Below, piece by piece: positions 20,701 to 29,730 of a DNA stretch of 64,000 bases. A program made the translations under genes and the position numbers. The stretch's first letter is position 1. The number at the start of each line of letters is the position of its first letter. The notes under the pieces are model-generated. The model worked only from the letters and a program-made list of their open reading frames with translations. It was not told where the DNA came from and searched no databases. The stretch is taken from assembly GCA_023091665.1 (NCBI GenBank), contig JALJCQ010000012.1, forward strand, positions 1,364,001 through 1,428,000, in the 5' to 3' direction. The stretch is from Pythium myriotylum. Taxonomy: Eukaryota; Oomycota; Peronosporomycetes; Pythiales; Pythiaceae.

Positions 20701-21876
20701 ACAATCCCAAAGCATTACTCTCTTATCAAGGTCTGCGGTCGTGGAGCGTACGGAATTGTGATTGCAGCGACGAACACAAACACTGGTGGCAACGTCGGTA
20801 TCAAGAAAGTTATTGATTGTGTCTGGCATCCTCATCAACTCAAGCAGATTCTTCGTGAGTCAAGACTGATGCGCCACCTTGCTCATGAGAATATTTTGAG
20901 TCTCATGGACCTCATACCCCCGCCCTCGTATTCTGAGTTCCGTGATGTCTACATGACGGTGGACCTCATGGAGATGGATTTGCATCGCATCATCTATTCG
21001 AAAGAGGTGCTTTTGGATGATCACATCCGTTACTTCCTCTACCAGATTCTCAGCGGCCTCAACCATATGCACCGTGCTGGCGTGTTGCACCGTGACCTCA
21101 AACCGAGCAACTTGCTGATCAATTCTGATTGTCAGCTCAAGATCTGTGATCTGGGTCTTGCGCGCTCTATGGATCTCGACGATAATGGCATGACCGAGTA
21201 TGTGGTTACGAGATGGTATCGGGCACCTGAACTCCTGCTGGGAAGTGCATACGGAGAAGGAGTTGACCTTTGGGCCGCGGGATGCATTTTCGCCGAGATG
21301 CTTGGCCGCAAACCGCTTTTCCCGGGCGAGACATACGTTCACCAGTTACAACTTATCATGAACGTCCTCGGTGTACCTGAAGAGCATTCGTTCCGAGAGA
21401 ACCCGCAAGCTAACAAGTTGAAGGGTCGCCAGCTGCTGAGCCGCACCCAAGCGGGCGGGGGCATTGACGTGTCATCGATGTTTCCCAATGCGAACCCTGA
21501 AGGGCTCGACTTGCTGTGGAAGATGCTCGTGTTTGATGTGGACAAGCGTATTACCGTCCAGGAGGCACTGAAGCATCCCTACTTGGCCGCTTACTATGAC
21601 GAAGAGAAGGAGAACCGTCATGTTGAGCCCTACCAGAGCTTCGATCTGGAAGGGCTCGACGAGACGGAGCTGAAGGAGCTCATGTTTAAGGAGATTTGCC
21701 ACTTCCACCCCGAGGAAATGGAGAAGCGGGCCAAGCTGCAGGCTGAGAACCCAGACGCAGTGGAGAAGCTGCCACCCGGATGGGTCAAGAGGGAGTCGCG
21801 TAGCGTGCCGGGCAAGTTCTACTACAGCAATCCTAAGCGCGGCATCAGTACTTGGATCAAGGAGGAAATGGACTAA
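17737..21876 (+). CDS. Multidomain MAP kinase: PH, NTF2-like, C2, kinase, WW
   Basis: A single uninterrupted exon of 1379 residues. Residues 1-330 are Ser/Pro-rich with helical patches. A PH domain (WEGVLSRRSEWLRRLEKHYYVL) lies at about 337-450. An NTF2/SnoaL-like fold (FHGAYRGHAGVVSFI, WVHKFMFYSDGRLARFEING) spans about 460-620. A C2-like region (LGTLLVYVMQGNGLKMG, then GTCTLTMDLL) covers about 633-845. The kinase domain (about 994-1290) has CGRGAYGIV, VGIKKV with the ATP Lys, HRDLKPSN, CDLGLA (Leu for Phe in DFG) and a MAPK activation loop MTEYVVTRWYRAPE with a TEY motif. A WW domain ends the protein (LPPGWVKRES to YYSNPKRGISTW). PH and C2 suggest membrane recruitment and WW suggests Pro-motif binding; both are inference. 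MAP kinases are usually about 350-450 residues. Confidence 0.9.
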   Translation: MSEVLPPPKDHERSSGSDSLSGARSDAGNASPATASSVSISSSPAQSDEPSPASSTVSALSPAVFKAKSKRKKFRSRTQSEGAAWTRASLRMKLPMDRVSEAMRNSEGSLPRLVEVLLENLDYSQSDGDDPVGTVARKLSGGFSLANVETVDKMQRVQKMSREGCISMWLEQGEISARASEILEDARLSLHGKEKNLYKSSVRRLSAAQDPMLNSLGEKLASSTKSAVTLLDAPKLDEEAPGESEEAPEATNPPPSASKIASAKKTQATSGQPPKPPAPSRVSPPAPSTLPPPTNDRESSTSAPTDAQERESTLSDPVRQSDFFRPESATLYHEAVRWEGVLSRRSEWLRRLEKHYYVLEGKYLRRFASKEAYIASRDEPLLQESERSARRPSSASANPVSHLYILAGVKESSSRTNGFTFITEDKRTLQLTAPTPVEKVIWMRLGLEAIVAIPNLPVAPLDMEEFYAMIVVLYTAHSGKWRTEGDMAVTLPPPSEQVFTRFFRLLDRDVIFCSNYPPSVPFHGAYRGHAGVVSFIHEFSKNTNWTNFKIGGLSVEGSIAVASGKEELENKRDNRRFIQNWVHKFMFYSDGRLARFEINGDVVAASAVFKVPGAATTLKLPQEFNEVDAEHGKLGTLLVYVMQGNGLKMGVNAKKAIKDPIVMAALHHAQQAQQNGKDSASASNSTSTSTTTLGGLSMPTLTRKFSSGISMLSGNSSSIGPPSTGDKGDLDGTKSAFSTGTPRNSEEATYSPMNPVWKKVIELPFHDIIGTCTLTMDLLDQGATVGSNNKVGFVTLNVAKYIMSSHAGGSEEEEAAMSSDARWYTVSNTKGEYCGKIMVGITCRRGNPNESDAMMKPRLRKSRSVVIDRHNPPTATMMQWDAPSTAELIGGAMTPASSYSGRGAATPGGRMDDAYAPHNQEYRRHGWANVKLSPESASRPRSDGATSDKGSKKKEPAPAKSSSTGRFDAVVCKENENMHTFMVCGAPFTIPKHYSLIKVCGRGAYGIVIAATNTNTGGNVGIKKVIDCVWHPHQLKQILRESRLMRHLAHENILSLMDLIPPPSYSEFRDVYMTVDLMEMDLHRIIYSKEVLLDDHIRYFLYQILSGLNHMHRAGVLHRDLKPSNLLINSDCQLKICDLGLARSMDLDDNGMTEYVVTRWYRAPELLLGSAYGEGVDLWAAGCIFAEMLGRKPLFPGETYVHQLQLIMNVLGVPEEHSFRENPQANKLKGRQLLSRTQAGGGIDVSSMFPNANPEGLDLLWKMLVFDVDKRITVQEALKHPYLAAYYDEEKENRHVEPYQSFDLEGLDETELKELMFKEICHFHPEEMEKRAKLQAENPDAVEKLPPGWVKRESRSVPGKFYYSNPKRGISTWIKEEMD

Positions 21877-22361
21877 CCGGAAGTGAAGCTCGCTGTGTAT
21901 ATGTACGTACGTATCGCAAATAGACGAACGTGTGACGAGAGAATCGCATAAATGATTTGCTTTTACGAGGAGATTAAGTTCACTTTCATTTCGTGTTTTG
22001 TCGCCATGACACGTGGGGACAATCGCAGTATCCCTCTTTGGTGTCCCATTCTCTGGGCGGTATCATCGTATCATTGCTGGGGCGGTCGTCGGCGTGCAGT
22101 GTGGCGGTTATCCATTTCGTAGTCCATGTAGTTGTAGATCGGGGAGATTTTCTAGTCGCTGCGCTCTTGGGCAGCGTAGTAACGGTGGGTTTCCATCGGT
22201 AAGGAGGAAAAGCAAAAAACGAATAGACTCGTCAGCGCTGGCGTCGCGGCTGGCCTGGACGTTCGCGTGCGAGCGAGGATCTTTCTTTTTCTCGGGTTTG
22301 GTCGTGGATTTTCTTCATCTTCGACAACACATAGGAGGTTTGGTTCAAGGCCTCGGTGGCT
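21877..22361. other. Convergent intergenic region after the MAPK gene
   Basis: 485 nt between two stop codons. It is more AT-rich than the flanking exons, as expected for 3' UTRs. An open forward frame here is weak and runs antisense into the next gene. No RNA gene is recognised. Confidence 0.35.
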
Positions 22362-23534
22362 TTAGACGGCGATTGGCGCGACTGTGTGGAGCGACATGCG
22401 GCGGTTGCCCGTCGAGTTGCTCGACGCACTCGCGCCAACAGTCAGGCTTGCTCGTCGGCGCTCGCTCACAGCGGCGCTCGAGAAGGCGGCCGGGAGGATG
22501 GTCGCCTTGGGATCGGCTTCCTCGGTGGTGTTGGTGGTCCAGAGGTTGTAGCGAGTGCTTTCCGTCGGCAGTGAGGTTTGCTTGTCGAAAGCAGCTCGCA
22601 TGGCACCTCGTGAGGAGGTGCGCTGGAGGGAGGTGCTCGCGTTCACGGGGGAGAAGAGAGGGAACGAGGATCCCTCGCCGCCGAAGAGCTGCTCGTGGAT
22701 GATCCACGAGCGGGTGCGGGCGAGGGAGTCACGGCGCGAGCGGCGGGGCGTGTTGTGGGAGCCGTACTTTGGCGGGAAAGTCATCTCGGTGAGGAAGTCC
22801 ACGGGCTCGCTCGGCGCGTCCATGAACGTGGCCCAGTAGTCCGACTCACTGGCCATCGTGTCGCTCGTGTCGTTCGACATGAGCGACATGTTGGACGAGC
22901 GGTCGTAGAACGAGTTGGAGCCGAGGTGCTTGAGCTTCTGGGGCGGCTGGTAGGGCAGCGCCTCGATGGACGAGCGGCGGCGGCGGCGCGTGCCGACCGT
23001 CGTGCGGCGCGAGAGGTCGAAGTAATCCTCGAAGATCTCGATCTCGGCGAGGTAGGCGCCCTTGACCCGGCGGCCGGCGGCGTCGAAGAAGAACTTGCTG
23101 TGGTCGCACTCGAGCACGAGGTTGTAGAAGTCGCAGAGCAGGCGGCTGCCGCTCGTGGCGCTCGTGATCGAGCCGCGCGTGTTGGACGGCAGCTCGTCGT
23201 CCGAGTCGCTCTCGCTCTCGTAGTGGTCGTCGAGCCCGTAGCGACTGCTCGAGCTCATGGCGTGCGGGCTGCGCAGCGGCTCGGCGAGGCGCGCCGGCCA
23301 CGACGAGCTGATGCTCCGCTGAACCTTTTGCAGCAGCGACTTCTCCACCGTGTCGCAGCGCCCGAGCAGAGGGTGGTAGCGCGCCGCCGAGGAGCTCTTG
23401 CGGAAGGGCGCGTCATAGTCTGTGACATATCCACGGCATATCCGTGAGCGGGCGGGCATATCCGCACATCGTTTTCCCCGGGGGCGATCCGTACCTGCGG
23501 ACGGTCCGCCGCAACATCCCAGAGCGGCGCCCAT
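22362..23534 (-). CDS. Unknown Ser/Arg-rich protein with a probable lipidated N-terminus
   Basis: Not assigned to a family. The first exon begins MGAALGCCGGPSA: Gly2 followed by a Cys pair is typical of N-myristoylated and palmitoylated proteins, implying membrane attachment (inference). A GT-AG intron of 75 nt (gtacggatcg to atgtcacag, about 23421-23495) joins it to DYDAPFRKSSSAARYHPLLG. Its length is a multiple of three and it contains no in-frame stop, so retention would give a 390-residue form. The middle holds a compact, possibly folded segment (LLCDFYNLVLECDHSKFFFD, then RRVKGAYLAEIEIFEDYFDL). The rest is low-complexity with many Ser, Arg and Asp; RRRRRSS and RRSRRDS resemble basophilic kinase sites. 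The protein ends at TAA 22362-22364. Confidence 0.6.
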   Translation of the reverse strand: MGAALGCCGGPSAGTDRPRGKRCADMPARSRICRGYVTDYDAPFRKSSSAARYHPLLGRCDTVEKSLLQKVQRSISSSWPARLAEPLRSPHAMSSSSRYGLDDHYESESDSDDELPSNTRGSITSATSGSRLLCDFYNLVLECDHSKFFFDAAGRRVKGAYLAEIEIFEDYFDLSRRTTVGTRRRRRSSIEALPYQPPQKLKHLGSNSFYDRSSNMSLMSNDTSDTMASESDYWATFMDAPSEPVDFLTEMTFPPKYGSHNTPRRSRRDSLARTRSWIIHEQLFGGEGSSFPLFSPVNASTSLQRTSSRGAMRAAFDKQTSLPTESTRYNLWTTNTTEEADPKATILPAAFSSAAVSERRRASLTVGASASSNSTGNRRMSLHTVAPIAV

Positions 23535-24199
23535 GGCGGATCGGACAAAAAACCAGGAGTGGGGGGAGAATCCGGAGAAGTGGCCGCGAACGGACTGCCG
23601 CCGACAAAAAAGAGGGAAGTGGAGAAAAATCCCGTTTTCTCGCCCGATCGCTTCGCCGAGTCGCGCGCTTTCACCGCCGGTCGTCGTGCCTCTTCTAACC
23701 GCTCTGGTCTCTCCGTTTTTATTTTTTGTTTTCTTGTTGGTTTTTGTTCTCTCTTCGCTCTTCTCGGTCCGGTGTTATTTTCGGATTGCCTCGTGCCTTC
23801 TTTCTCTCCCTCCGGACGGGACTCACACTTCCACACACACACACACGCCCGCAGGACCTGTCGGGGTGACTGCCTCCTCCGTGGATGCACACAGACGAGG
23901 CGGGCGCCTCAGTCAGTCAGTGAAGAGAAGGGCGAGGGGGAGGATCGAATCGCGTGGCGCGAAAACAGGAAGGTTCCATGTTGTGCCCAAAATAGACCTC
24001 CGGATGCTTCCGGACGATGACGTCATCGCCGCGGCAGCCGCGCCGAGGGGGCCCGAGACTGCCCAAAACCAGGCCGTGGCCGTACCTAATTCCCGAGGGT
24101 TCAGCCCCCTTGTGCGACGGTTCAGGCTCTTCCACAGGCAACGCATCCCACGAATCAGAATGGCAATTATTGGCGCTCCATGCACCGGGCCACGCGGCG
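23535..24199. other. Upstream region of the lipidated-protein gene
   Basis: 665 nt between the stop of the Sec7 gene and the start of the unknown gene, both reverse. It contains T-rich runs near 23715-23750, a (CA)n run of about 15 nt near 23833-23848, and a perfect CRE-type palindrome at 24015-24028. No convincing gene is seen despite long GC-driven open frames. Confidence 0.4.
24015..24028. promoter_or_regulatory. CRE-like palindrome (TGACGTCA)
   Basis: The 14-bp perfect palindrome cgatgacgtcatcg contains the full ATF/CREB-type bZIP site TGACGTCA at 24018-24025. It lies about 480 nt upstream of the reverse-strand gene starting at 23534. Function is unproven. Confidence 0.4.
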
Positions 24200-25409
24200 C
24201 TAGGACGCGCGCGACGCGAAGAAGACGCTCGGCTCGCAGAAGCGCACGGTCACGGGCCGCGGCGCCGTCTTGAGCAGGTAGCGCGCCAGCGCGTAGCCCA
24301 CGGCGCGCGTGCAGTCGTCGCCCACGGCCACGACCACGAAGCCCGCGAGCTCGGGCGGCGGCGACGCCACGCGGCTGCAATAAATATGGCGAGGCGGCGA
24401 CGCGTACCGCTTGACGACGCACGTGCGCCCGTCGATCGACGTCTCGATGTCGAGCCCGAGCGCGCCCTCGCCGAACGTGAGCTCGAGCTCGTCGCGCAGC
24501 ATCGTCGCCGGCTTGCGCGGGATGAGCTGGATGGGGTAGTGCGCGAACGAGTCGTAGCAGCGCGCGAGGTACTCGTGGGGCATGTCGCGCCCGTCCACGA
24601 GTATCCGCTGGTGGTTGCGGATAAAGTCTTCCTTGCCCATCTTGTGCTTCTTGGCGAGGTGCGGGTTGTGCGCGTCCGTGTTGAGCAGCACCACGGAGAA
24701 CGCCAACGTGTAGACGGCGTCCTCGGACGTGCAGATCTTGTCGCTCGGGTTCGCGTGGAAGTAGGCCTTAGCGAAGGCTTGGAGGATGCGGTCGATTTTC
24801 TGGGCTTCGCCGGGCAGCGCAAAGCGCCCGAGGTAGACTCGCAGCGCCACGTCGAACGAGAAATCCTTGAACACAAATCCTAGCAGCACGCCGATCATGT
24901 GAGCGCTCCGTGCGCACGACTGAATTTTTCCCAGCCCCACGCACCGTTCGCGTATTCCTGCAACACATTCAGCGCCAGCTCATCCGGCTCCCCGAGCACT
25001 CGGCCCACCATCTTTGGGTCCAAATGCGGCAGCTGATGGAGAAAGTCGGCGACGTCCTTGGGCGAATAGTTGCCTTCAGTTCCATTCTCATCAGCTTCGA
25101 TCGCCACTCACCACGCGCGCGTGTGGGTGGGGAGAAAACGTACTGTCCGATCGCATGAGCTGGCCGATGTCGATCGCGAGACGCGCGTCTTTGGCGTCTT
25201 TGTCGTCGGCGTCGCCTGGCGGCGCGGGCGCCGAAGCCGACGGAGAGACGATCGCGTCGCTGGCGGAGGACGACGCCGCCTGTCGCAACCACGAGCCAGT
25301 GAGCTCCTCACCAGCGCCATCCCGACGCCCGCCAGCGCCGACTCACCGTGCGCGGCATCCTCTCGCGCGGCGTGCGCGTGCTCGTCACGCCGAAGAACGT
25401 GAACGCCAT
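24200..25409 (-). CDS. Small Sec7-domain Arf guanine-nucleotide exchange factor
   Basis: Four exons reconstruct about 330 residues. The start is MAFTFFGV at 25409, followed by a linker (DDKDAKDARLAIDIGQLMRS). The Sec7 domain has YSPKDVADFLHQLPHLDPKM, VLQEYANGFVFKDFSFDVAL and LPGEAQKIDRILQAFAKAYF. The Glu of LPGEAQ is the glutamic finger that expels GDP from Arf. VVLLNTDAHNPHLAKKHKM and FIRNHQRI complete the domain. The splice AACG|gtgcgt to ctgctag|GATTTG exactly restores the Sec7 consensus. The usual first Sec7 motif (FNxxPKxGIxxL) is not visible, so either the first exons are misread or the domain is N-terminally reduced. About 100 unassigned C-terminal residues follow; no PH domain is recognised. 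Confidence 0.75.
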
Positions 25410-25611
25410 GCCTCTCAGTCGCTTTTAGCCAGCAACTCGCTCATCTGAGATTGGGCGAAACGGTTTCCCACGTTACTACCTGTAAGACCGCATACACCCA
25501 TCGGGTTGGGAGTCCGAATAAACCGTCTAGTCAGATACAACGACCTGTATAATTGGATACATGCTACTTCTGTTCAGGAGAGCAGCTCGTTCCAGATGCG
25601 AGCCTCGCCCT

Positions 25612-28600
25612 CTACCTCGTCTGGTGGTTCACGAAGCGCAGCGCGTAGAGCGTGAGCAGCCCGAAGAGCCCGCAGAAGCCAGCCACGATCACCACGTCTC
25701 GCCACACGTGGTCGTAGTCCATGTCGTACATCTCCTTGATGAACTCGGCGACCGTGAGGCCCTGCGGCAGCGTCGGCGGCAAGTTCTGGACTACCTTGCA
25801 CGCGATGCGATCCGGGTGCGAGGCATTGCAGTTGCCGAGGACGATCGTGGAGAGCGCTTCTAGTGTGTAGCGGTAGGGGGCGACGCGGAATAACCACTTG
25901 TAGCCCTGCGGGATGGCGGTCGCCGGCGGATTGAAACCCGTGAAGAGCGAGAAGAACGAGTGGAAGAGCGCGGCCATGCCCATGGCGACCTCCATCGAGG
26001 GCATTAAAACGCCCAGTGACATGCCGGCGTAGGTCGTCAGCAGCACGAAGAGCGCGACATTGAGCCAAAAGAAGAAGAACTCAGGCACGCCCTCGAAGCC
26101 GACAAGCGGGAACACGGTGATCGCGAAGAAGAAGGTGGTGAAGCAGACGTACGGAATCTCGACGAGCATCAAAGCGACAAAGTACCAGACCACGTTGTAC
26201 GTCTGGCTCGCGCGCTCGCGGTAGAATGCCCCGCGGTCCTGGAGCACCATGGGGACAGCTCCGCCCAACGTGATGAAGCCGCTGAACATGGTCATCATGA
26301 AGATCATTGCAACACCGCCGGTGACTCCTTCCGCTGTGTCGAACGAGAGGGATACATATGTGACACCGAGTGTAAGACCAAGGAAGAGCTGGATGATGGC
26401 GCGCGTTAAGTTGTACGAAGGCGTGCGCCAGTACATGTCGAAGACGCGGCGCATGAGCAGCCTGGCTTGGGTCGCGTTGGATGCTGCGCGTTTCCTTTCA
26501 AATATGAGTGGCGACGCACCAGGAGCCGGCCTCGCAAGTCCCTCGTGAGTCAAGTTCTCCTCCATTTCCGCCTTCTTTGCGCTCTTGCTGAAGATGTCGG
26601 CGAAGTCCTTGTCATCGTTCGTTGTGTTGCCGACGCCAGCCCCGATGACCTCGAGCATCCATGTCGCTGGGTTGTAGTCCTTCTCAAACGGCGCGACGCC
26701 ATCGATCGACTCGAGATAATTAACGAGCTCGATAGCATTCTGACCCAGCTCACCGAAGTACACGGTGTAGCCACCGCGCTTAAGCAGGAGGAGACTGTCA
26801 AACACCTGAAACACTTCGGAGGACGGCTGATGAATCGTGCACACAACTGTGATGCCTGCGTTAGCAACGGCGCGAACACTATCCATGACCAGCTTCGCCG
26901 AGCGCGCGTCCAGCCCGCTGGTCGGCTCATCCAGGAACAGAACGCTTGGGCGTGCGGCCATCTCCACACCAATCGTGAGTCGCTTCATCTGCTCAACCGA
27001 GCTCCCACGAATGATCTTGTCTGCGATTGGACGCAAATCCAGCAGATCGAGACACTCCTCAACCCAGTCATACTTCTCGCTGTCTGGAACACTCTGGTCC
27101 TGGCGAAGGAATGCACTAAACTGCAGCGCCTCACGGAAGGTGGAGGCCTCCGAGTGAATATCCATCTGTTCGCAGTACCCAGTTGAGCGCTGGATAGCGA
27201 GCGGCGTCGCCTCGAAGCCATTGAGGAGAATCTGACCCTGGATCTTTCCTCCGGTCTTGCGACCAGCGATGACATCCATGAGCGTCGTCTTACCCGCACC
27301 CGAACTGCCCATGAGTGCTGTGATTTTCCCCGGCATCGCGTAGCCGCTTACGCCTCGAAGTAGATCAAGTCCTTGCTTGGGGTTCTGCGGGTTAGGCACC
27401 GTGTACCACAGATCCTTAAAGGCGAGAGTCACAGGAGTGATACGATAGTCGTTGCTGCTCTTGAGTACAGAGATCTTCGAGTCACCAGATCGGGGCGTCG
27501 ACATGAGGGCGTAGTCAGAGCTCGTTTCGTTCGAGGGCCGCTTCGACTGCTTGAGTTTATCATCCTGAGCATCTGGAGCAGCCGATCCACTGGACACGGG
27601 CTGCTCATAGCGGACAAACTCCAAAAAGAGAGCCGACAACACGACCATGAGCAAGTAAAAGCCGATCTCAAATACGAATGCTAGCACGATCCACGATTTG
27701 TCAGAGCGCGTGCCGACGACCTGGAGGGAGTATTCGCCCATGGTTTTCCCGTACAAGCTGAAGTAGTCGATGCCGTCGTACACGTTCACATCGAACTTTT
27801 CGTTGCGGAACTGGTTCACAGCGAGTGCTCGCGTGCCCCAAGCGATTGGGTCGATCCAGTAGATCCACACGAGTGCATCTGGGATTTGACTCTCGCTGAT
27901 GGCAAAACCGCCGTACAGGATAACGAAGGATGCAATCATGAGCGAGGTCGGATTGGCGACGAGGACGCTGGGGAACGAACATGACGTAAAGAAGAAGAGT
28001 GATGTCATCGTTGTGGACGTCATGAAGAGCACAAGCTCGAAGACAATGAAGGCCGAGGCTGAAGAAACGAGCCCACACATCCAGTAGACAAGCGAGCCAA
28101 ACACCAGGGTCTCAGCAATTGCAAGAGGAACCTGATTGATAAAGAAGGCTACGACGTACGCTGCTGAGCTGTAGAAGTTGGCCGCTCGTTGCTTGTAGAA
28201 GACCTCGCGCGCAGCGAAGAATGTCGGTATCTGCGAGAACTGTCCGAAGCCGAGGAAAAGCAGAGACTGGAAGAGCACACCCTGCACAATCTGCGCCTGC
28301 GTCGAGTCAACTTGCCAGAAGACGGAGCCGTTGACCAACGCCATCAGACCGGCCATCGCCGCGCGGCTGCCAATGAACGGCGTGTTGCGCCACAGCACCT
28401 TCGATTGCTGGTGCGTGAGTGTCATGACGCTGCTCCAAAACGACTGATGGAACTCGGGTATGCTATCGAAGAAGTCCTCTCGGTCTTTAATGAGCTGAGG
28501 GTCCTGCGGTGCGTGGACATGTGTCAACATGTTCTTGTGGATTGCCGACCTCTCATACGCATCGGCGAGCTCTGACGCCGAATGCGGATATAACGACCCA

Positions 28601-29730
28601 GGAGGAAGACCGCTCTCGTACTGGTACTGTTGGGGAGTGCCGATGTCCATGAGAAAGTCAGCAACGTCGCGATCTTGCGGGCACACAAATCCCAAGCTTT
28701 CGAAGTACCCGAGTGCTTCAGACTGTGGTCCGTGGTAGATCACCTGACCTTGGTTGAGGATCATGACGTAGTCAAACAACTCAAACACTTCAGGAGCTGG
28801 CTGCAGCAAAGAGATCACGATCGTCTTTCGAAGCTTGCGTGCTAGGCTGAGCTGTGTCTTGACGATGTCATACGTTGCCGCGCTGTCCAAGCCCGTGCTG
28901 ATCTCGTCCATGAAGGAGACAGCCTTGTTGCCGAACTGCATCTCACCCATGGTAACACGCTTCCGTTCACCACCCGAAACACCCCGAGTCATTGCGTCGC
29001 CGACGATCGTGTCCTGACATACATCCAAGCCCAGCTGCTGGGTAATGATCTCCGGGTAGTGCTTGATCCATGCGTGCGCTGCCTGCAAGGCCTCGCGGTT
29101 TTCCTTCTCTGAGCCATACTTGTAGTGCTCTGCCGCGTGCTTCGAGAGGTCTCCACCGCAACACTCGTGCGCGAACGCGAGCGTCTCCGCGACGGTGAGC
29201 GTCGGGAAGTGCATATCACGCTGAGTCACGTAGGACACAAACTGGGGAAGCCGCTTGCGGACGTCCTTGCTGTCAGCTCCGTTGTAAAGCATCTCACCCT
29301 CGAGGGTGCAGTTCTTCCCGAGTGGGAAGCGACCACTGAGAATCTTCATGAGCGACGATTTGCCTGAACCGGGCTGACCAAGCACGAGTGTCATGGTTCC
29401 AGGGTGGAACACTCCGTTGACATTCTTGAGGATGTGCTTGGTCGCGGTGGTTTTCTTGGCCGAGAATCCCCAGAACATGTCGCGTGCAGCTCTTGTCATA
29501 GTAGGGAGTTGGTGCTCGGTTTGGTCCTCGTCCGTCGAGATGACAACCTCGGCCGAGATCGAGAGGTTCTTGAACCGGACCTCCATCTGTGGGAGTCCTC
29601 GACCCAATCCAGCTGCGAGCTTGGACGAAATGTGGTCGTGAAGCACGTCGGGGCCGTGCTTCATGAGGGCCTTGCCGCTCGAGTACTCGATGGTCGGGTG
29701 GTCCTTGTAGTTACTTGCACTGTCTTGCAT
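25612..29730 (-). CDS. Full-size PDR-type ABCG transporter
   Basis: A single exon of about 1372 residues, NBD-TMD-NBD-TMD. NBD1 has Walker A GQPGSGKSSLMKILSGRF, signature VSGGERKRVTMGEM and Walker B VSFMDEISTGLD. NBD2 has Walker A GSSGAGKTTLMDVIAGRKTG, then SVEQMKRLTIGVEMA in place of a canonical signature, and Walker B VLFLDEPTSGLD. Each half ends in about six hydrophobic helices with a large loop before the last. This is the pleiotropic drug resistance family, ATP-driven exporters of lipids and xenobiotics at the plasma membrane. The degenerate second signature is a known PDR asymmetry and implies one main hydrolytic site. I start at MQDSASNYK (29730); the open frame continues to 29889, but the extra 53 residues are not family-like. 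Confidence 0.92.
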   Translation of the reverse strand: MQDSASNYKDHPTIEYSSGKALMKHGPDVLHDHISSKLAAGLGRGLPQMEVRFKNLSISAEVVISTDEDQTEHQLPTMTRAARDMFWGFSAKKTTATKHILKNVNGVFHPGTMTLVLGQPGSGKSSLMKILSGRFPLGKNCTLEGEMLYNGADSKDVRKRLPQFVSYVTQRDMHFPTLTVAETLAFAHECCGGDLSKHAAEHYKYGSEKENREALQAAHAWIKHYPEIITQQLGLDVCQDTIVGDAMTRGVSGGERKRVTMGEMQFGNKAVSFMDEISTGLDSAATYDIVKTQLSLARKLRKTIVISLLQPAPEVFELFDYVMILNQGQVIYHGPQSEALGYFESLGFVCPQDRDVADFLMDIGTPQQYQYESGLPPGSLYPHSASELADAYERSAIHKNMLTHVHAPQDPQLIKDREDFFDSIPEFHQSFWSSVMTLTHQQSKVLWRNTPFIGSRAAMAGLMALVNGSVFWQVDSTQAQIVQGVLFQSLLFLGFGQFSQIPTFFAAREVFYKQRAANFYSSAAYVVAFFINQVPLAIAETLVFGSLVYWMCGLVSSASAFIVFELVLFMTSTTMTSLFFFTSCSFPSVLVANPTSLMIASFVILYGGFAISESQIPDALVWIYWIDPIAWGTRALAVNQFRNEKFDVNVYDGIDYFSLYGKTMGEYSLQVVGTRSDKSWIVLAFVFEIGFYLLMVVLSALFLEFVRYEQPVSSGSAAPDAQDDKLKQSKRPSNETSSDYALMSTPRSGDSKISVLKSSNDYRITPVTLAFKDLWYTVPNPQNPKQGLDLLRGVSGYAMPGKITALMGSSGAGKTTLMDVIAGRKTGGKIQGQILLNGFEATPLAIQRSTGYCEQMDIHSEASTFREALQFSAFLRQDQSVPDSEKYDWVEECLDLLDLRPIADKIIRGSSVEQMKRLTIGVEMAARPSVLFLDEPTSGLDARSAKLVMDSVRAVANAGITVVCTIHQPSSEVFQVFDSLLLLKRGGYTVYFGELGQNAIELVNYLESIDGVAPFEKDYNPATWMLEVIGAGVGNTTNDDKDFADIFSKSAKKAEMEENLTHEGLARPAPGASPLIFERKRAASNATQARLLMRRVFDMYWRTPSYNLTRAIIQLFLGLTLGVTYVSLSFDTAEGVTGGVAMIFMMTMFSGFITLGGAVPMVLQDRGAFYRERASQTYNVVWYFVALMLVEIPYVCFTTFFFAITVFPLVGFEGVPEFFFFWLNVALFVLLTTYAGMSLGVLMPSMEVAMGMAALFHSFFSLFTGFNPPATAIPQGYKWLFRVAPYRYTLEALSTIVLGNCNASHPDRIACKVVQNLPPTLPQGLTVAEFIKEMYDMDYDHVWRDVVIVAGFCGLFGLLTLYALRFVNHQTR

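Noticed and set aside
22695..23447. 250-codon forward open frame
   Set aside because: Antisense to the lipidated unknown gene; Arg/Ala/Val composition with no motif.
23422..24273. 283-codon forward open frame
   Set aside because: Low-complexity, crosses T-rich and CA-repeat sequence, no family features.
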